NCBI RefSeq assembly: GCF_902859625.1
Contig: NZ_CADIJX010000005.1
Coordinates: forward strand, 124,001 to 188,000
DNA length: 64,000 nt
Reading direction: 5' to 3'
Source: Achromobacter pestifer
GTDB taxonomy: Bacteria > Pseudomonadota > Gammaproteobacteria > Burkholderiales > Burkholderiaceae_B
The translations under genes were made by a program, and so were the position numbers. Below are positions 7,622 through 15,305 of this stretch, piece by piece (position 1 is the stretch's first letter; every line of letters starts with the position of its first letter). The notes beneath the pieces were generated by a model. It did not search any database. It saw nothing but the letters and a program-made list of their open reading frames with translations, and was not told the origin of the DNA.

Positions 7622-10237
7622 ATGAAAAAGAAAGACATTGAATTTCTCGATGTCGTGGCTTTGCGCGGCCCGAACATTTGGACGTATCGCCCGGTCCTTG
7701 AAGCGTGGGTGGATATTGGTGAATTGGAGGATTATCCGTCCAACACCATTCCTGGGTTTTACGAGCGCCTGTCTGAATGGCTGCCAAGCCTGATCGAGCA
7801 CCGTTGCAGCCCCGGCGTGCGCGGCGGCTTTCTGGCCCGCCTGAAGGAAGGGACCTGGCCCGGCCACATTCTTGAACATGTCACCCTGGAATTGCAGAAT
7901 CTGGCCGGTTTGCGCGGCGGCTTCGGCAAGGCCCGGGAAACCTCCACTCGCGGCGTCTATAAGGTCGTCGTGCGCGCGTGGCAGGAGCAAGTCACCCGCA
8001 CGGCCTTGAATGAAGCCCGCGACCTGGTGATGGCGGCTATCGAAGACCGCCCGTTCGACGTCCCGGCCTCGATCTCCAAGCTGCGCAGCCTGGTGGACAG
8101 GCATTGCCTGGGCCCCAGCACGGCCTGCATCGTGGATGCCGCCGACGACCGTGACATCCCTTATATCCGCCTGTTCGAGGGCAACCTTGTGCAATTTGGC
8201 TACGGTTCGGCCCAGCGCCGGATCTGGACTGCCGAAACCGACCGCACCAGCGCCATCGCCGAAGGGATCTCGCGCGACAAGGATCTGACCAAGGAATTGT
8301 TGTCGACCTGCGGCGTGCCAGTGCCGGAAGGCCGCCTGGTGCGTAGCGAGGACGACGCCTGGGAAGCCGCTGAAGACATCGGCCTGCCCGTCGTGGTCAA
8401 GCCTTATGACGGCAACCACGGCCGGGGCGTGTTCACCAACCTGACCACCCGCGACGAAGTCGTTTCCGCCTACCGCGTAGCCGTGGACGAAGGCAGCGGA
8501 GTGATCGTCGAGCGCTTCGTGCTGGGCAATGAACACCGCCTGCTGGTGGTGGGCAACCGCATGGTGGCCGCCGCCGCTGGCGAACCGGCCTGGGTGACGG
8601 GCGACGGCACGTCCACCGTGACCGAACTGATCGACAGCCAGATCAACACCGACCCGCGCCGCGGCCGCACGGAAAACCACCCGTTGAACCCGGTTCGGCT
8701 GGATTCCGCCGCCCGGCTGGAAATCGCCCGCCAGGGCTTGTCGGAAGACAGCGTGCCGCCTGAGGGCCAGCGCGTTTTGGTGCAACGCAGCGGAAACGTC
8801 GCTTTCGACGTGACCGACCGCGTGCACCCCAGCATTGCCGCCACCGTGACCCTGGCCGCCCGTGTGGTGGGCCTGGACATCGCGGGTGTCGACCTGGTGG
8901 CCGAAGACATCACCCGCCCGCTGGCAGAACAGCGCGGCGCCATCGTGGAAGTCAACGCCGGCCCCGGGCTGCTGATGCACCTGAAGCCGGCCGACGGCAC
9001 GCCGCGCCCAGTGGGCCGCGCCATCGTCGACCACCTGTTCCCCGACGGGGACGCCGGCCGCATCCCCATCGTGGGCGTCACCGGCACCAACGGCAAGACC
9101 GTCGTCGCGCGCTTGGTCGCCCGCCTGCTGCACCTGTCGGGCAAGCGTACCGGCCTGGCGTGCAGTGAAGGGCTCTACCTGGACCGCCGCCTGGTGCAAA
9201 AGGGCGACCGCGCCGACTTCGCGTCCGGCACGCGCCTGCTGATGAACCGCAATGTGGACGCCGCCGTCATTGAAAATGACAGCAGTGTCATCCTGGGCCA
9301 GGGGCTGGCCTATGACCGCTGCCAGGTGGGCGTGGTCACCAACATCGACGACGCCGACCATCTGGGCGACTTCGACATCAACGAAACCGAACGCATGTTC
9401 AATGTGTTCCGCACGCAGATCGACGTAGTCCTGCCCACCGGCGCCGCGGTGCTCAATGCGCGCGATCCGCGCGTGGTGGAAATGGCCGAGCTTTGCGACG
9501 GCGCCGTGATCTTCTTCGGCATCGATCCCGCCCTGCCCGCCATCGCTGCGCACCTGCAACAGGATGGCCGCGCGGTGTTCGTGCGCGACGGCAACATCAT
9601 CCTGGCGCAAGGCGCCCACGAAGAACGCCTGGCCGCCGTGGCCGCGATTCCGTTGACGCATGGGGGCCGCGTGGCCTTCCAGACTGAAAACGTGCTGGCT
9701 GCCGTGGGTTCCGCCTGGGCACTGAACATCCCTGTCGAGCTCATTCGCGCCGGCATCGAAACCTTCGATATCGACCAGGCCGATGCGCCGTGGCAATTCA
9801 CGCTGTTCGAGCGCAACGGCGGCACCGTCGTGGTGGACGACGTGCACAACGCCTCGGCACTGCGCCCATTGATCGCCGCCATCGACCAGTTCCCATCGAC
9901 AACGCGCGCCGCGGTCTATTCCGCCGGCGCCGACCGCCGCGACGAGGACCTGATCGAGCAAGGCCGCCTGCTGGGTGACGCTTTCGACCGCGTCGTGCTC
10001 TATGACGACAAGACGGTCAACAGCAAGCGTCCCGAAGGCCAGGCGCGTGCCCTGTTGCGCCAGGGCCTGGCGCAAGGCAGCCGCGTGAAAGACGTCCAGG
10101 ATGAGCCCGACCACGGCAAGGCCATCGAGAGCGTGCTCAACGGCATTGCGGATGGCGACTTCGCCCTGCTGCAATCCGACGAAGCGTTCTCCGGCCCCAC
10201 CATCGATCTGGTCCGCCGCTGGATTCAACAATACTGA
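7622..10237 (+). CDS. Cyanophycin synthetase paralogue with degenerate Mur-ligase domain (CphA2/CphA'-like)
   Basis: The 871-residue product has the three-part CphA layout: N domain (about 1-160), ATP-grasp domain (about 220-470) and Mur-ligase-like domain (from about 480). The ATP-grasp part keeps KPYDGNHGRGV (260-270) and EVNAGPGLLMH (443-453). The Mur part keeps the P-loop GTNGKT (488-493). However, ETARGG, which normally follows, is ENDSSV (551-556); the position of the Mur-type lysine is Phe; and DYxHNP is DDVHNA. The N domain retains HILEH (82-86), resembling a zincin metallopeptidase motif. It may polymerise with only its ATP-grasp site, as CphA2 does, or make primers for the neighbour. 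It lies 14 nt upstream of cphA in the same operon. Function beyond the CphA family is inference. Confidence 0.85.
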   Translation: MKKKDIEFLDVVALRGPNIWTYRPVLEAWVDIGELEDYPSNTIPGFYERLSEWLPSLIEHRCSPGVRGGFLARLKEGTWPGHILEHVTLELQNLAGLRGGFGKARETSTRGVYKVVVRAWQEQVTRTALNEARDLVMAAIEDRPFDVPASISKLRSLVDRHCLGPSTACIVDAADDRDIPYIRLFEGNLVQFGYGSAQRRIWTAETDRTSAIAEGISRDKDLTKELLSTCGVPVPEGRLVRSEDDAWEAAEDIGLPVVVKPYDGNHGRGVFTNLTTRDEVVSAYRVAVDEGSGVIVERFVLGNEHRLLVVGNRMVAAAAGEPAWVTGDGTSTVTELIDSQINTDPRRGRTENHPLNPVRLDSAARLEIARQGLSEDSVPPEGQRVLVQRSGNVAFDVTDRVHPSIAATVTLAARVVGLDIAGVDLVAEDITRPLAEQRGAIVEVNAGPGLLMHLKPADGTPRPVGRAIVDHLFPDGDAGRIPIVGVTGTNGKTVVARLVARLLHLSGKRTGLACSEGLYLDRRLVQKGDRADFASGTRLLMNRNVDAAVIENDSSVILGQGLAYDRCQVGVVTNIDDADHLGDFDINETERMFNVFRTQIDVVLPTGAAVLNARDPRVVEMAELCDGAVIFFGIDPALPAIAAHLQQDGRAVFVRDGNIILAQGAHEERLAAVAAIPLTHGGRVAFQTENVLAAVGSAWALNIPVELIRAGIETFDIDQADAPWQFTLFERNGGTVVVDDVHNASALRPLIAAIDQFPSTTRAAVYSAGADRRDEDLIEQGRLLGDAFDRVVLYDDKTVNSKRPEGQARALLRQGLAQGSRVKDVQDEPDHGKAIESVLNGIADGDFALLQSDEAFSGPTIDLVRRWIQQY

Positions 10238-10251
10238 CAGGAATACCTGCC

Positions 10252-12822
10252 ATGGAAGTTTCCCGTATCCGAGCCCTGCGCGGCCCCAACCTATGGTCGA
10301 AGAACACCGCGATCGAGGCCATCGTGTCCTGCGCCGACGCCGAGTGCTCCATCGACAACCTGCCCGAGTTTGAAGCCCGCCTGCGCGCGCGGCTGCCGCA
10401 AACCGGCCTGATGCGCCCTGAAGGCCATCAAGGCGCGGTGTCGATCGCCCACGTCTTGCAGATCGTCGCCTTGACGATGCAGGCGCATGCCGGCTGCCCC
10501 GTCACGTTTGGCCGCACCTCGTCCACCATTGAGCCTGGCGTGTTCCAGGTGGTGGTCGAATACAGCGAAGAAGAAGTGGGCATTCTGGCGATGGAACTGG
10601 CGCAGGCGCTGGTGCGCGCGGCGCTGGATGACACCCCGTTCGACTTCGCCAACGCGCTCAAGCGCCTGCGCGAACTGGACGAAGACGTGCGTCTGGGACC
10701 CAGCACGGGCTCCATCGTGAACGCCGCCATCGCCCGCAACATCCCCTACCGCCGCCTGACGCAAGGCAGCATGGTGCAATTCGGCTGGGGCAGCAAGCAA
10801 CGCCGCATCCAGGCCGCTGAAACCGACCTGACCAGCGCCATCTCGGAATCGATCGCGCAGGACAAGGACCTGACCAAGATGCTGCTGGACGCCGCCGGCG
10901 TGCCCGTGCCCATGGGCCGTTCGGTGACCTCGGCCGAAGCGGCTTGGGAAGCGGCTGAGGAACTGGGTGGCCCCGTGGTCGTCAAGCCGCGCGACGGCAG
11001 CCAGGGGCGCGGCGTGGCCGTGAACATCGAAACGCGCGAACGGGTGATCCAGGCCTTTGAAGTGGCCGAAGAGATCAGTTCGGAAGTCATCGTCGAACGC
11101 TATATCCCCGGCCACGATTTCCGTCTGCTGGTCGTGGGTGGCGCACTGGTGGCGGCATCGCGCCGCGATCCGCCCCAGGTCACGGGCGACGGGCAGCACA
11201 CCATCCGCGAACTGGTGGACCAGGTCAACGCCGACCCCTTGCGCGGCGATGGCCACGCCACCTCGCTGACCAAGATCCGCTTTGACGACATCGCGTTGGC
11301 AACGCTGGCAAAGCAGGGCTTCGATGCCGATTCCGTGCCGCCCCCGGGCACCCTGATCTTCCTGCGCAACAACGCCAACCTCAGCACCGGCGGCTCGGCC
11401 ACCGACGTGACTGACGAAGTGCATCCCGAAATGGCGGCGCGCGCCGTGTCCGCGGCCCGCATGATCGGCCTGGACATCTGCGGCGTGGACGTGGTGGCCG
11501 AAAGCGTGCATTACCCGTTGGAAGAACAGCACGGCGGCGTGGTGGAAGTGAACGCCGCGCCCGGCCTGCGCATGCACCTGAACCCGTCGTTCGGCAAGGG
11601 CCGCGCGGTGGGCGACGCCATCATCGCCAACATGTACGCGGACGGCGACGACGGCCGCATTCCGGTCGTGGCCGTTGCCGGCACCAATGGCAAGACGACG
11701 ACCGTGCGCCTGACCGCCCATCTGCTGGGCGTGGCCGGCAACCGCGTTGGCATGACGAATTCCGACGGCGTTTACGTCGACAACCTGCGCATTGATACCG
11801 GTGATTGCAGCGGCCCGCGCAGTGCCCGCAGCGTGCTCATGCATCCCGATGTGGACGCCGCGGTATTTGAAACCGCACGTGGCGGCATCCTGCGCGAAGG
11901 CCTGGCGTTTGATCGCTGCAACGTGGCCATCGTCACCAACATCGGCATGGGCGACCACCTGGGTCTGGGCTACATCAGCACCGTGGAAGACCTGGCCGTG
12001 GTCAAGCGCGTGATCGTGCAGCACGTGCATCCCTCGGGCACCGCCGTGCTGAACGCCGCCGACCCCATCGTGGCGGAAATGGCGGCCAGTTGCCCAGGCT
12101 CGATCACCTACTTCGCGGAAGACCGCAACCACCCGGTGCTGGCCACGCATCGCGCGCAAGGTTTGCGTTCGGTGTACCGCGATGGCGACGCCATCGTCGC
12201 GGCCCAGGGCGCGGAAGAAACCCGCTTCCCGCTGGCCGACATCCCGCTCACCCGCAATGGCGCGATCACGTTCCAAGTCGAAAACGCCATGGCGTCGATC
12301 GCTGCCGCCTGGGCGCTGAACCTGGACTGGGATCTTATCCGTCGCGGCCTGGCCACCTTCGTGAACGACGCCCAGACCGCGCCTGGCCGCTTCAATGTGT
12401 TCGACCATCGTGGCGCCACGGTGATCGCGGATTACGGCCACAATCCGGACGCGATCCTGGCGCTGGTGCGTGCGGTGGACGCCATGCCCGCCAAGCGCCG
12501 GTCGGTCGTCATCAGCGGGGCGGGTGACCGCCGCGATGAAGACATCCGCATGCAGACGGAAATCCTGGGCGCCGCTTTTGACGACGTGCTGCTGTATCAG
12601 GACCAATGCCAACGCGGCCGCGCCGACGGCGAAGTGCTGGCGCTGTTGCAGGAGGGCCTGGTCGGCGCCCCGCGCACCACGCACATCGAAGAGATCCACG
12701 GCGAGTTCCTGGCGATCGACACCGCCCTGGCACGCCTCTCACCCGGCGACCTGTGCTTGATCCTGGTCGATCAGGTGGAAGAGGCGCTGGGCCATATCGC
12801 CCGCCGCATCGCCGAAGGCTGA
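10252..12822 (+). CDS. cphA: Cyanophycin synthetase
   Basis: This 856-residue enzyme should make multi-L-arginyl-poly-L-aspartate. The ATP-grasp domain adds Asp to the backbone and the Mur-ligase domain adds Arg to the side chain, each at the cost of ATP. Visible motifs are KPRDGSQGRGV (245-255), EVNAAPGLRMH (432-442), P-loop GTNGKTTT (477-484), ETARGGILREG (540-550), Lys585 in the Mur-type lysine position, and DYGHNPDAI near the C-terminus. All are as expected for an active CphA1. In the N domain the zincin-like HxxEH seen in the upstream paralogue is replaced by HVLQI (67-71), so a primer-generating hydrolase activity is not expected here. It is followed by a strong hairpin. A signal for co-transcription is the 14-nt gap to the upstream gene. 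Confidence 0.95.
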   Translation: MEVSRIRALRGPNLWSKNTAIEAIVSCADAECSIDNLPEFEARLRARLPQTGLMRPEGHQGAVSIAHVLQIVALTMQAHAGCPVTFGRTSSTIEPGVFQVVVEYSEEEVGILAMELAQALVRAALDDTPFDFANALKRLRELDEDVRLGPSTGSIVNAAIARNIPYRRLTQGSMVQFGWGSKQRRIQAAETDLTSAISESIAQDKDLTKMLLDAAGVPVPMGRSVTSAEAAWEAAEELGGPVVVKPRDGSQGRGVAVNIETRERVIQAFEVAEEISSEVIVERYIPGHDFRLLVVGGALVAASRRDPPQVTGDGQHTIRELVDQVNADPLRGDGHATSLTKIRFDDIALATLAKQGFDADSVPPPGTLIFLRNNANLSTGGSATDVTDEVHPEMAARAVSAARMIGLDICGVDVVAESVHYPLEEQHGGVVEVNAAPGLRMHLNPSFGKGRAVGDAIIANMYADGDDGRIPVVAVAGTNGKTTTVRLTAHLLGVAGNRVGMTNSDGVYVDNLRIDTGDCSGPRSARSVLMHPDVDAAVFETARGGILREGLAFDRCNVAIVTNIGMGDHLGLGYISTVEDLAVVKRVIVQHVHPSGTAVLNAADPIVAEMAASCPGSITYFAEDRNHPVLATHRAQGLRSVYRDGDAIVAAQGAEETRFPLADIPLTRNGAITFQVENAMASIAAAWALNLDWDLIRRGLATFVNDAQTAPGRFNVFDHRGATVIADYGHNPDAILALVRAVDAMPAKRRSVVISGAGDRRDEDIRMQTEILGAAFDDVLLYQDQCQRGRADGEVLALLQEGLVGAPRTTHIEEIHGEFLAIDTALARLSPGDLCLILVDQVEEALGHIARRIAEG

Positions 12823-12850
12823 CCCGTCCAAGGTTCTCCGCCTTGACGGT

Positions 12851-12886
12851 CATGCAAACGGGGCGCTCTGGCGCCCCGTTTGCATG
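12851..12886 (+). terminator. Hairpin terminator after cphA
   Basis: A perfect 16-bp inverted repeat (12851-12866 pairs with 12871-12886) closes on a TCTG tetraloop, 29 nt after the cphA stop. It is GC-rich at the loop and AT-rich at the base. The uridine run is short, so termination may be partly Rho-assisted. It can also serve the convergent small lipoprotein gene. Confidence 0.75.
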
Positions 12887-12921
12887 TGCGGTGTTGGCTT
12901 GTCAGCCCCTTGCCCGCCACG

Positions 12922-13041
12922 TCACCCGCGGGCGGCTTCCACAGGCGCAGTCGCCTGATATCGGTCTGTCACGTGGGTGCATCCCACAGCGGCCATGGCG
13001 GCCAGCGTCAACAAGATCGCGCTACAAAGTCGTTGCGTCAT
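12922..13041 (-). CDS. Small (39-aa) putative lipoprotein
   Basis: On the minus strand an ATG at 13041 preceded by GAGAAGG opens a 39-residue frame. The start is MTQRLCSAILLTLAAMAAVG followed by Cys21, a clear signal peptide with lipobox AVGC. The mature peptide is only 19 residues (CTHVTDRYQA, then a Pro/Ala-rich end), similar in size to entericidin-type lipoproteins though not obviously homologous. It is convergent with cphA and divergent from the CsbD stress cluster. A good ribosome-binding site, signal peptide and clean stop support it; the function is unknown. It is too short for standard ORF cut-offs. Confidence 0.65.
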   Translation of the reverse strand: MTQRLCSAILLTLAAMAAVGCTHVTDRYQATAPVEAARG

Positions 13042-13191
13042 GCGTGCCCTTCTCCCATTCCTGTTGGTGAACCGCGGCGGGTTCCGCCATGACTATACCG
13101 GGGCGCCTCGGCAGCGGCCAGCACGGCCCGGCCCTACCCGTGCCGCACCTCCCGTTACTAGCCCCAATCAAAAGGGGACAAAACATTGCGG

Positions 13192-13275
13192 AAATGTAAC
13201 ACCGCGATCTAGTACGCCTGACAGTCCCGCCCGTCGGAGATCGGTGCGAATACCCGACCTGGCACCGTTACATTT
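13192..13275. repeat. Long-spaced inverted repeat upstream of the CsbD gene
   Basis: AAATGTAAC at 13192-13200 is an exact reverse complement of GTTACATTT at 13267-13275, and between them GATCT/AGATC also pair in the same register. It sits in the otherwise empty 13042-13410 interval, which I read as the stress-cluster promoter region. It could be a cruciform, paired operators or the remnant of a small mobile element. Confidence 0.35.
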
Positions 13276-13410
13276 GCCCACAGCCAGGTTTGACAGGCCC
13301 GAACGCCGGCTCGTACGGTAGGGGCTAGCTGATCAGTGTCCAACTCAACCGCGATTGCAAGGCTTATCGGCCATAGGCCAGGCGTCGCAAGCAGACAGAG
13401 AGAGGTCACC

Positions 13411-13611
13411 ATGAATAACGACATCATCGCCGGCAAGTGGAAGCAACTGACCGGAAAGGCGAAAGCAGCCTGGGGTGAACTCACCGACGACGAGTTGACC
13501 CGTAGTGAAGGCAACGCCGAACGCTTGGCTGGCTTGATCCAGGAGCGTTATGGCAAGACCAAGGAACAAGCGCAAAAGGAAGTCCGGGATTTCTTCGACC
13601 GCAATCCCTGA
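13411..13611 (+). CDS. CsbD family stress protein
   Basis: A 66-residue, highly charged protein with the CsbD signature MNNDIIAGKWKQLTGKAKAAWGELTDDE and a C-terminal YGKTKEQAQKEVRDFF. CsbD-family proteins are induced by general stress in many bacteria, but their molecular function is not known. The ATG at 13411 follows AGAGAGG, so I start there although the frame is open further upstream. It lies 45 nt ahead of a DUF1328 gene on the same strand. This CsbD-DUF1328-BON order is typical of small stress clusters in Burkholderiales. Confidence 0.9.
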   Translation: MNNDIIAGKWKQLTGKAKAAWGELTDDELTRSEGNAERLAGLIQERYGKTKEQAQKEVRDFFDRNP

Positions 13612-13656
13612 ACCCCATCACCGCCTTGATCGGTCGAAACCACTGGAGAAGCTGAC

Positions 13657-13821
13657 ATGTTGCACTACGCCGTAGTTTTCTTCGTCATCGCGATCATCGC
13701 GGCGGTTCTCGGCTTCGGCGGCATTGCCGCTGGTGCCGCGGGTATCGCCAAGATCCTGTTCTTCGTCTTCCTGGTGCTGGCGCTCTTGTCCATCCTGAGC
13801 GGCGCCCTCCGGAAAAAATAG
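13657..13821 (+). CDS. DUF1328 small membrane protein
   Basis: This 54-residue protein is almost entirely hydrophobic, with two membrane segments (about residues 4-24 and 30-50) separated by a Gly/Ala turn ([14 protein letters not shown]) and a basic C-terminus LRKK. That matches the DUF1328 (YtjA-like) family of small inner-membrane proteins, which have no known function. The ATG at 13657 is preceded by TGGAGAAG. It is downstream of the CsbD gene and upstream of the BON-domain gene. It is below usual ORF-length cut-offs but is a well-recognised family. Confidence 0.88.
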   Translation: MLHYAVVFFVIAIIAAVLGFGGIAAGAAGIAKILFFVFLVLALLSILSGALRKK

Positions 13822-13863
13822 AACACGCAGATAGAAAGCGTACCCCCCTAGCGTTTGAATACT

Positions 13864-13884
13864 CGTTGCGTCATGCACGCAACG
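13864..13884. promoter_or_regulatory. 8-bp dyad upstream of BON-domain gene
   Basis: CGTTGCGT (13864-13871) and ACGCAACG (13877-13884) are exact inverted repeats around a 5-nt centre, ending about 10 nt before the ribosome-binding site. This could be an operator or a 5'-leader hairpin. Confidence 0.4.
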
Positions 13885-13909
13885 ATCAACAGGAATAAGG
13901 AGCATGACT

Positions 13910-14248
13910 ATGGAAATTCGTAAGCTGATCGCCGCCGCTGCACTGGGAACGGGCGCTGCCTTCACTTCCATGGCCTTTGCGGCCGATGATGGCAAGCCCA
14001 AGCAATCCGTGGGCGAATATGCATCCGATACGACCGTGACCACCAAGGTCAAGGCCGCCTTCGTGGCCGACAAGCAACTGAGCGCCCTGGAAATCGCGGT
14101 GGAAACCAATAATGGGGTTGCCACGCTGACGGGCTCGGTAGGCACCGCCGCCGAAGCCGATCACGCCGCCACCGTCGCCCGAGGCGTGGAAGGCGTCAAG
14201 CAGGTCATGAACAACATCAAGGTCGATCCCGCCAAGAACCGGAAGTAA
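13910..14248 (+). CDS. BON-domain periplasmic protein (OsmY-like)
   Basis: The 112-residue product has a signal peptide (MEIRKLIAAAALGTGAAFTSMAFA) and one BON domain: VGEYASDTTVTTKVKAAF, LEIAVETNNGVATLTGSV, and VARGVEGVKQVMNNIKV. BON proteins of this kind are periplasmic and thought to bind phospholipid or stabilise the envelope under osmotic stress. Two ATGs compete. The one at 13904 is only 1 nt from AAGGAG, while that at 13910 has a 7-nt spacing, so I choose 13910. It ends shortly before a bidirectional terminator. Confidence 0.88.
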   Translation: MEIRKLIAAAALGTGAAFTSMAFAADDGKPKQSVGEYASDTTVTTKVKAAFVADKQLSALEIAVETNNGVATLTGSVGTAAEADHAATVARGVEGVKQVMNNIKVDPAKNRK

Positions 14249-14280
14249 GGTCGGAATCGTTTCCTACTGAAGCCTAGAGA

Positions 14281-14318
14281 AAAAAGCGGCGCCTGTGTCG
14301 GACACAGGCGCCGCTTTT
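14281..14318. terminator. Bidirectional intrinsic terminator between BON gene and phzF-like gene
   Basis: A stem of at least 15 bp (arms about 14282-14297 and 14303-14318) with A-run on the left and T-run on the right works in both directions. It separates the plus-strand stress cluster from the convergent PhzF-family gene, which ends at 14346. Confidence 0.85.
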
Positions 14319-14345
14319 ACGTCGGGCGTTTGGAATCCGCCAGCG

Positions 14346-15218
14346 TTAAATGCTGACCGTGCCCCGGCCGATCTCCAACGCGCGGCCACCCACCTGGATC
14401 CGGCCATCGGTCAGCACGTCCAGCAACAGGCGGCAGGGCCTGCCCATCTGGTCGCCTTGTTCGACCAGGATACTGGCCGGCAAGGGGCGCTTCTGGTGAA
14501 TCAGCCAGCCACCCAGATTGGCGCAGGCCGATCCCGTGCCCGCATCTTCATCCACGCCCCCGCCCGCCTTGGCGAAGAAATAGCGGGCCACCACGACCTG
14601 GCGCGTGCCCTGCACATTGCCTTCATCGAAAGCGAACACATAGAGCGTCTTGCGTCCCAGGCTGCTGGCCTGCCAGCGATTGAGCTTGGAACCGTCAGGC
14701 GCGGCGCGGCGCACTGCGTCAACACTGGCCAAGGGCACCAGCAATTGGTCCGCACCGGTGTCCACCCAAATCGGGTCGCCCAGCAAGTCACCGGATTCCA
14801 GCCCCACCAGGCCGGCGATCTCTGCACGGTCCAGCTCAGGCGGCGCCGTGCGCACGCCATCGGGACATGGCGCCGTGAAGGTCCAGGCGTCGCCGTTCGC
14901 CTCAACCGGCACGACGCCCGCCTTGAATTCCAGCGTCAGCGCGTCACCCGTCTTGCGCAGGTCGCGCACGACTTGGGACGTGCCAATGGTGGGATGGCCC
15001 GCGAACTTCATTTCGTAGCCTGGCGTGAAGATGCGAACGCGCGCATCCGCGCGATCGGATGGCAGGATGAAGGTGGTTTCGGACAGGTTGAACTGCGCGG
15101 CCAGATTCAACATCGTCGCGTCGTCCATGCCGCGCGCGTCTTCAAACACGCATAGCTGGTTGCCGCTAAAGGTGGAAGCCGCAAAAACGTTAAGCAGGCG
15201 GAACGAGTAGGAAGCCAT
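14346..15218 (-). CDS. PhzF family phenazine biosynthesis-like isomerase
   Basis: A 290-residue protein of the PhzF family, which shares the diaminopimelate-epimerase fold. The N-terminal block MASYSFRLLNVFAASTFSGNQLCVF and the conserved FNLSETTFIL contain the family's glycine-rich and Glu-containing active-site segments. Later blocks are GHPTIGTSQVV and DEDAGTGSACANLGGWL. True phenazine genes are not nearby, so this is one of the many PhzF homologues of unassigned substrate. It stands alone, about 90 nt upstream in reading order of ftrD on the same strand. The ATG at 15218 begins the conserved sequence. Confidence 0.9.
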   Translation of the reverse strand: MASYSFRLLNVFAASTFSGNQLCVFEDARGMDDATMLNLAAQFNLSETTFILPSDRADARVRIFTPGYEMKFAGHPTIGTSQVVRDLRKTGDALTLEFKAGVVPVEANGDAWTFTAPCPDGVRTAPPELDRAEIAGLVGLESGDLLGDPIWVDTGADQLLVPLASVDAVRRAAPDGSKLNRWQASSLGRKTLYVFAFDEGNVQGTRQVVVARYFFAKAGGGVDEDAGTGSACANLGGWLIHQKRPLPASILVEQGDQMGRPCRLLLDVLTDGRIQVGGRALEIGRGTVSI

Positions 15219-15305
15219 GGAGATGCATCAGGAAGAAGGCGCCGGTCAGTCCGGCGGAGCCTTCCACTTTATCGCAGCGCCACGCTTCGAGCCATCAAGC
15301 AGTGC

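Noticed and set aside
7571..10231. 886-codon minus-strand open frame across the first cyanophycin synthetase
   Set aside because: It is the shadow of a high-G+C gene. The plus-strand product has clear CphA domains, while the antisense frame has biased Gly/Ala/His/Val composition and no recognisable domain.
10291..12699. 802-codon minus-strand open frame across cphA
   Set aside because: Same reason: an antisense shadow with low-complexity composition.
13031..13876. Identical 13-mer CGTTGCGTCATGC in the small lipoprotein gene and upstream of the BON gene
   Set aside because: A few dozen 13-mer identities are expected by chance in 64 kb when both strands are considered.
14346..15218. Phenazine biosynthesis
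   Set aside because: Only a PhzF-family homologue is present, with no phz core genes; these homologues are widespread and mostly unrelated to phenazines.
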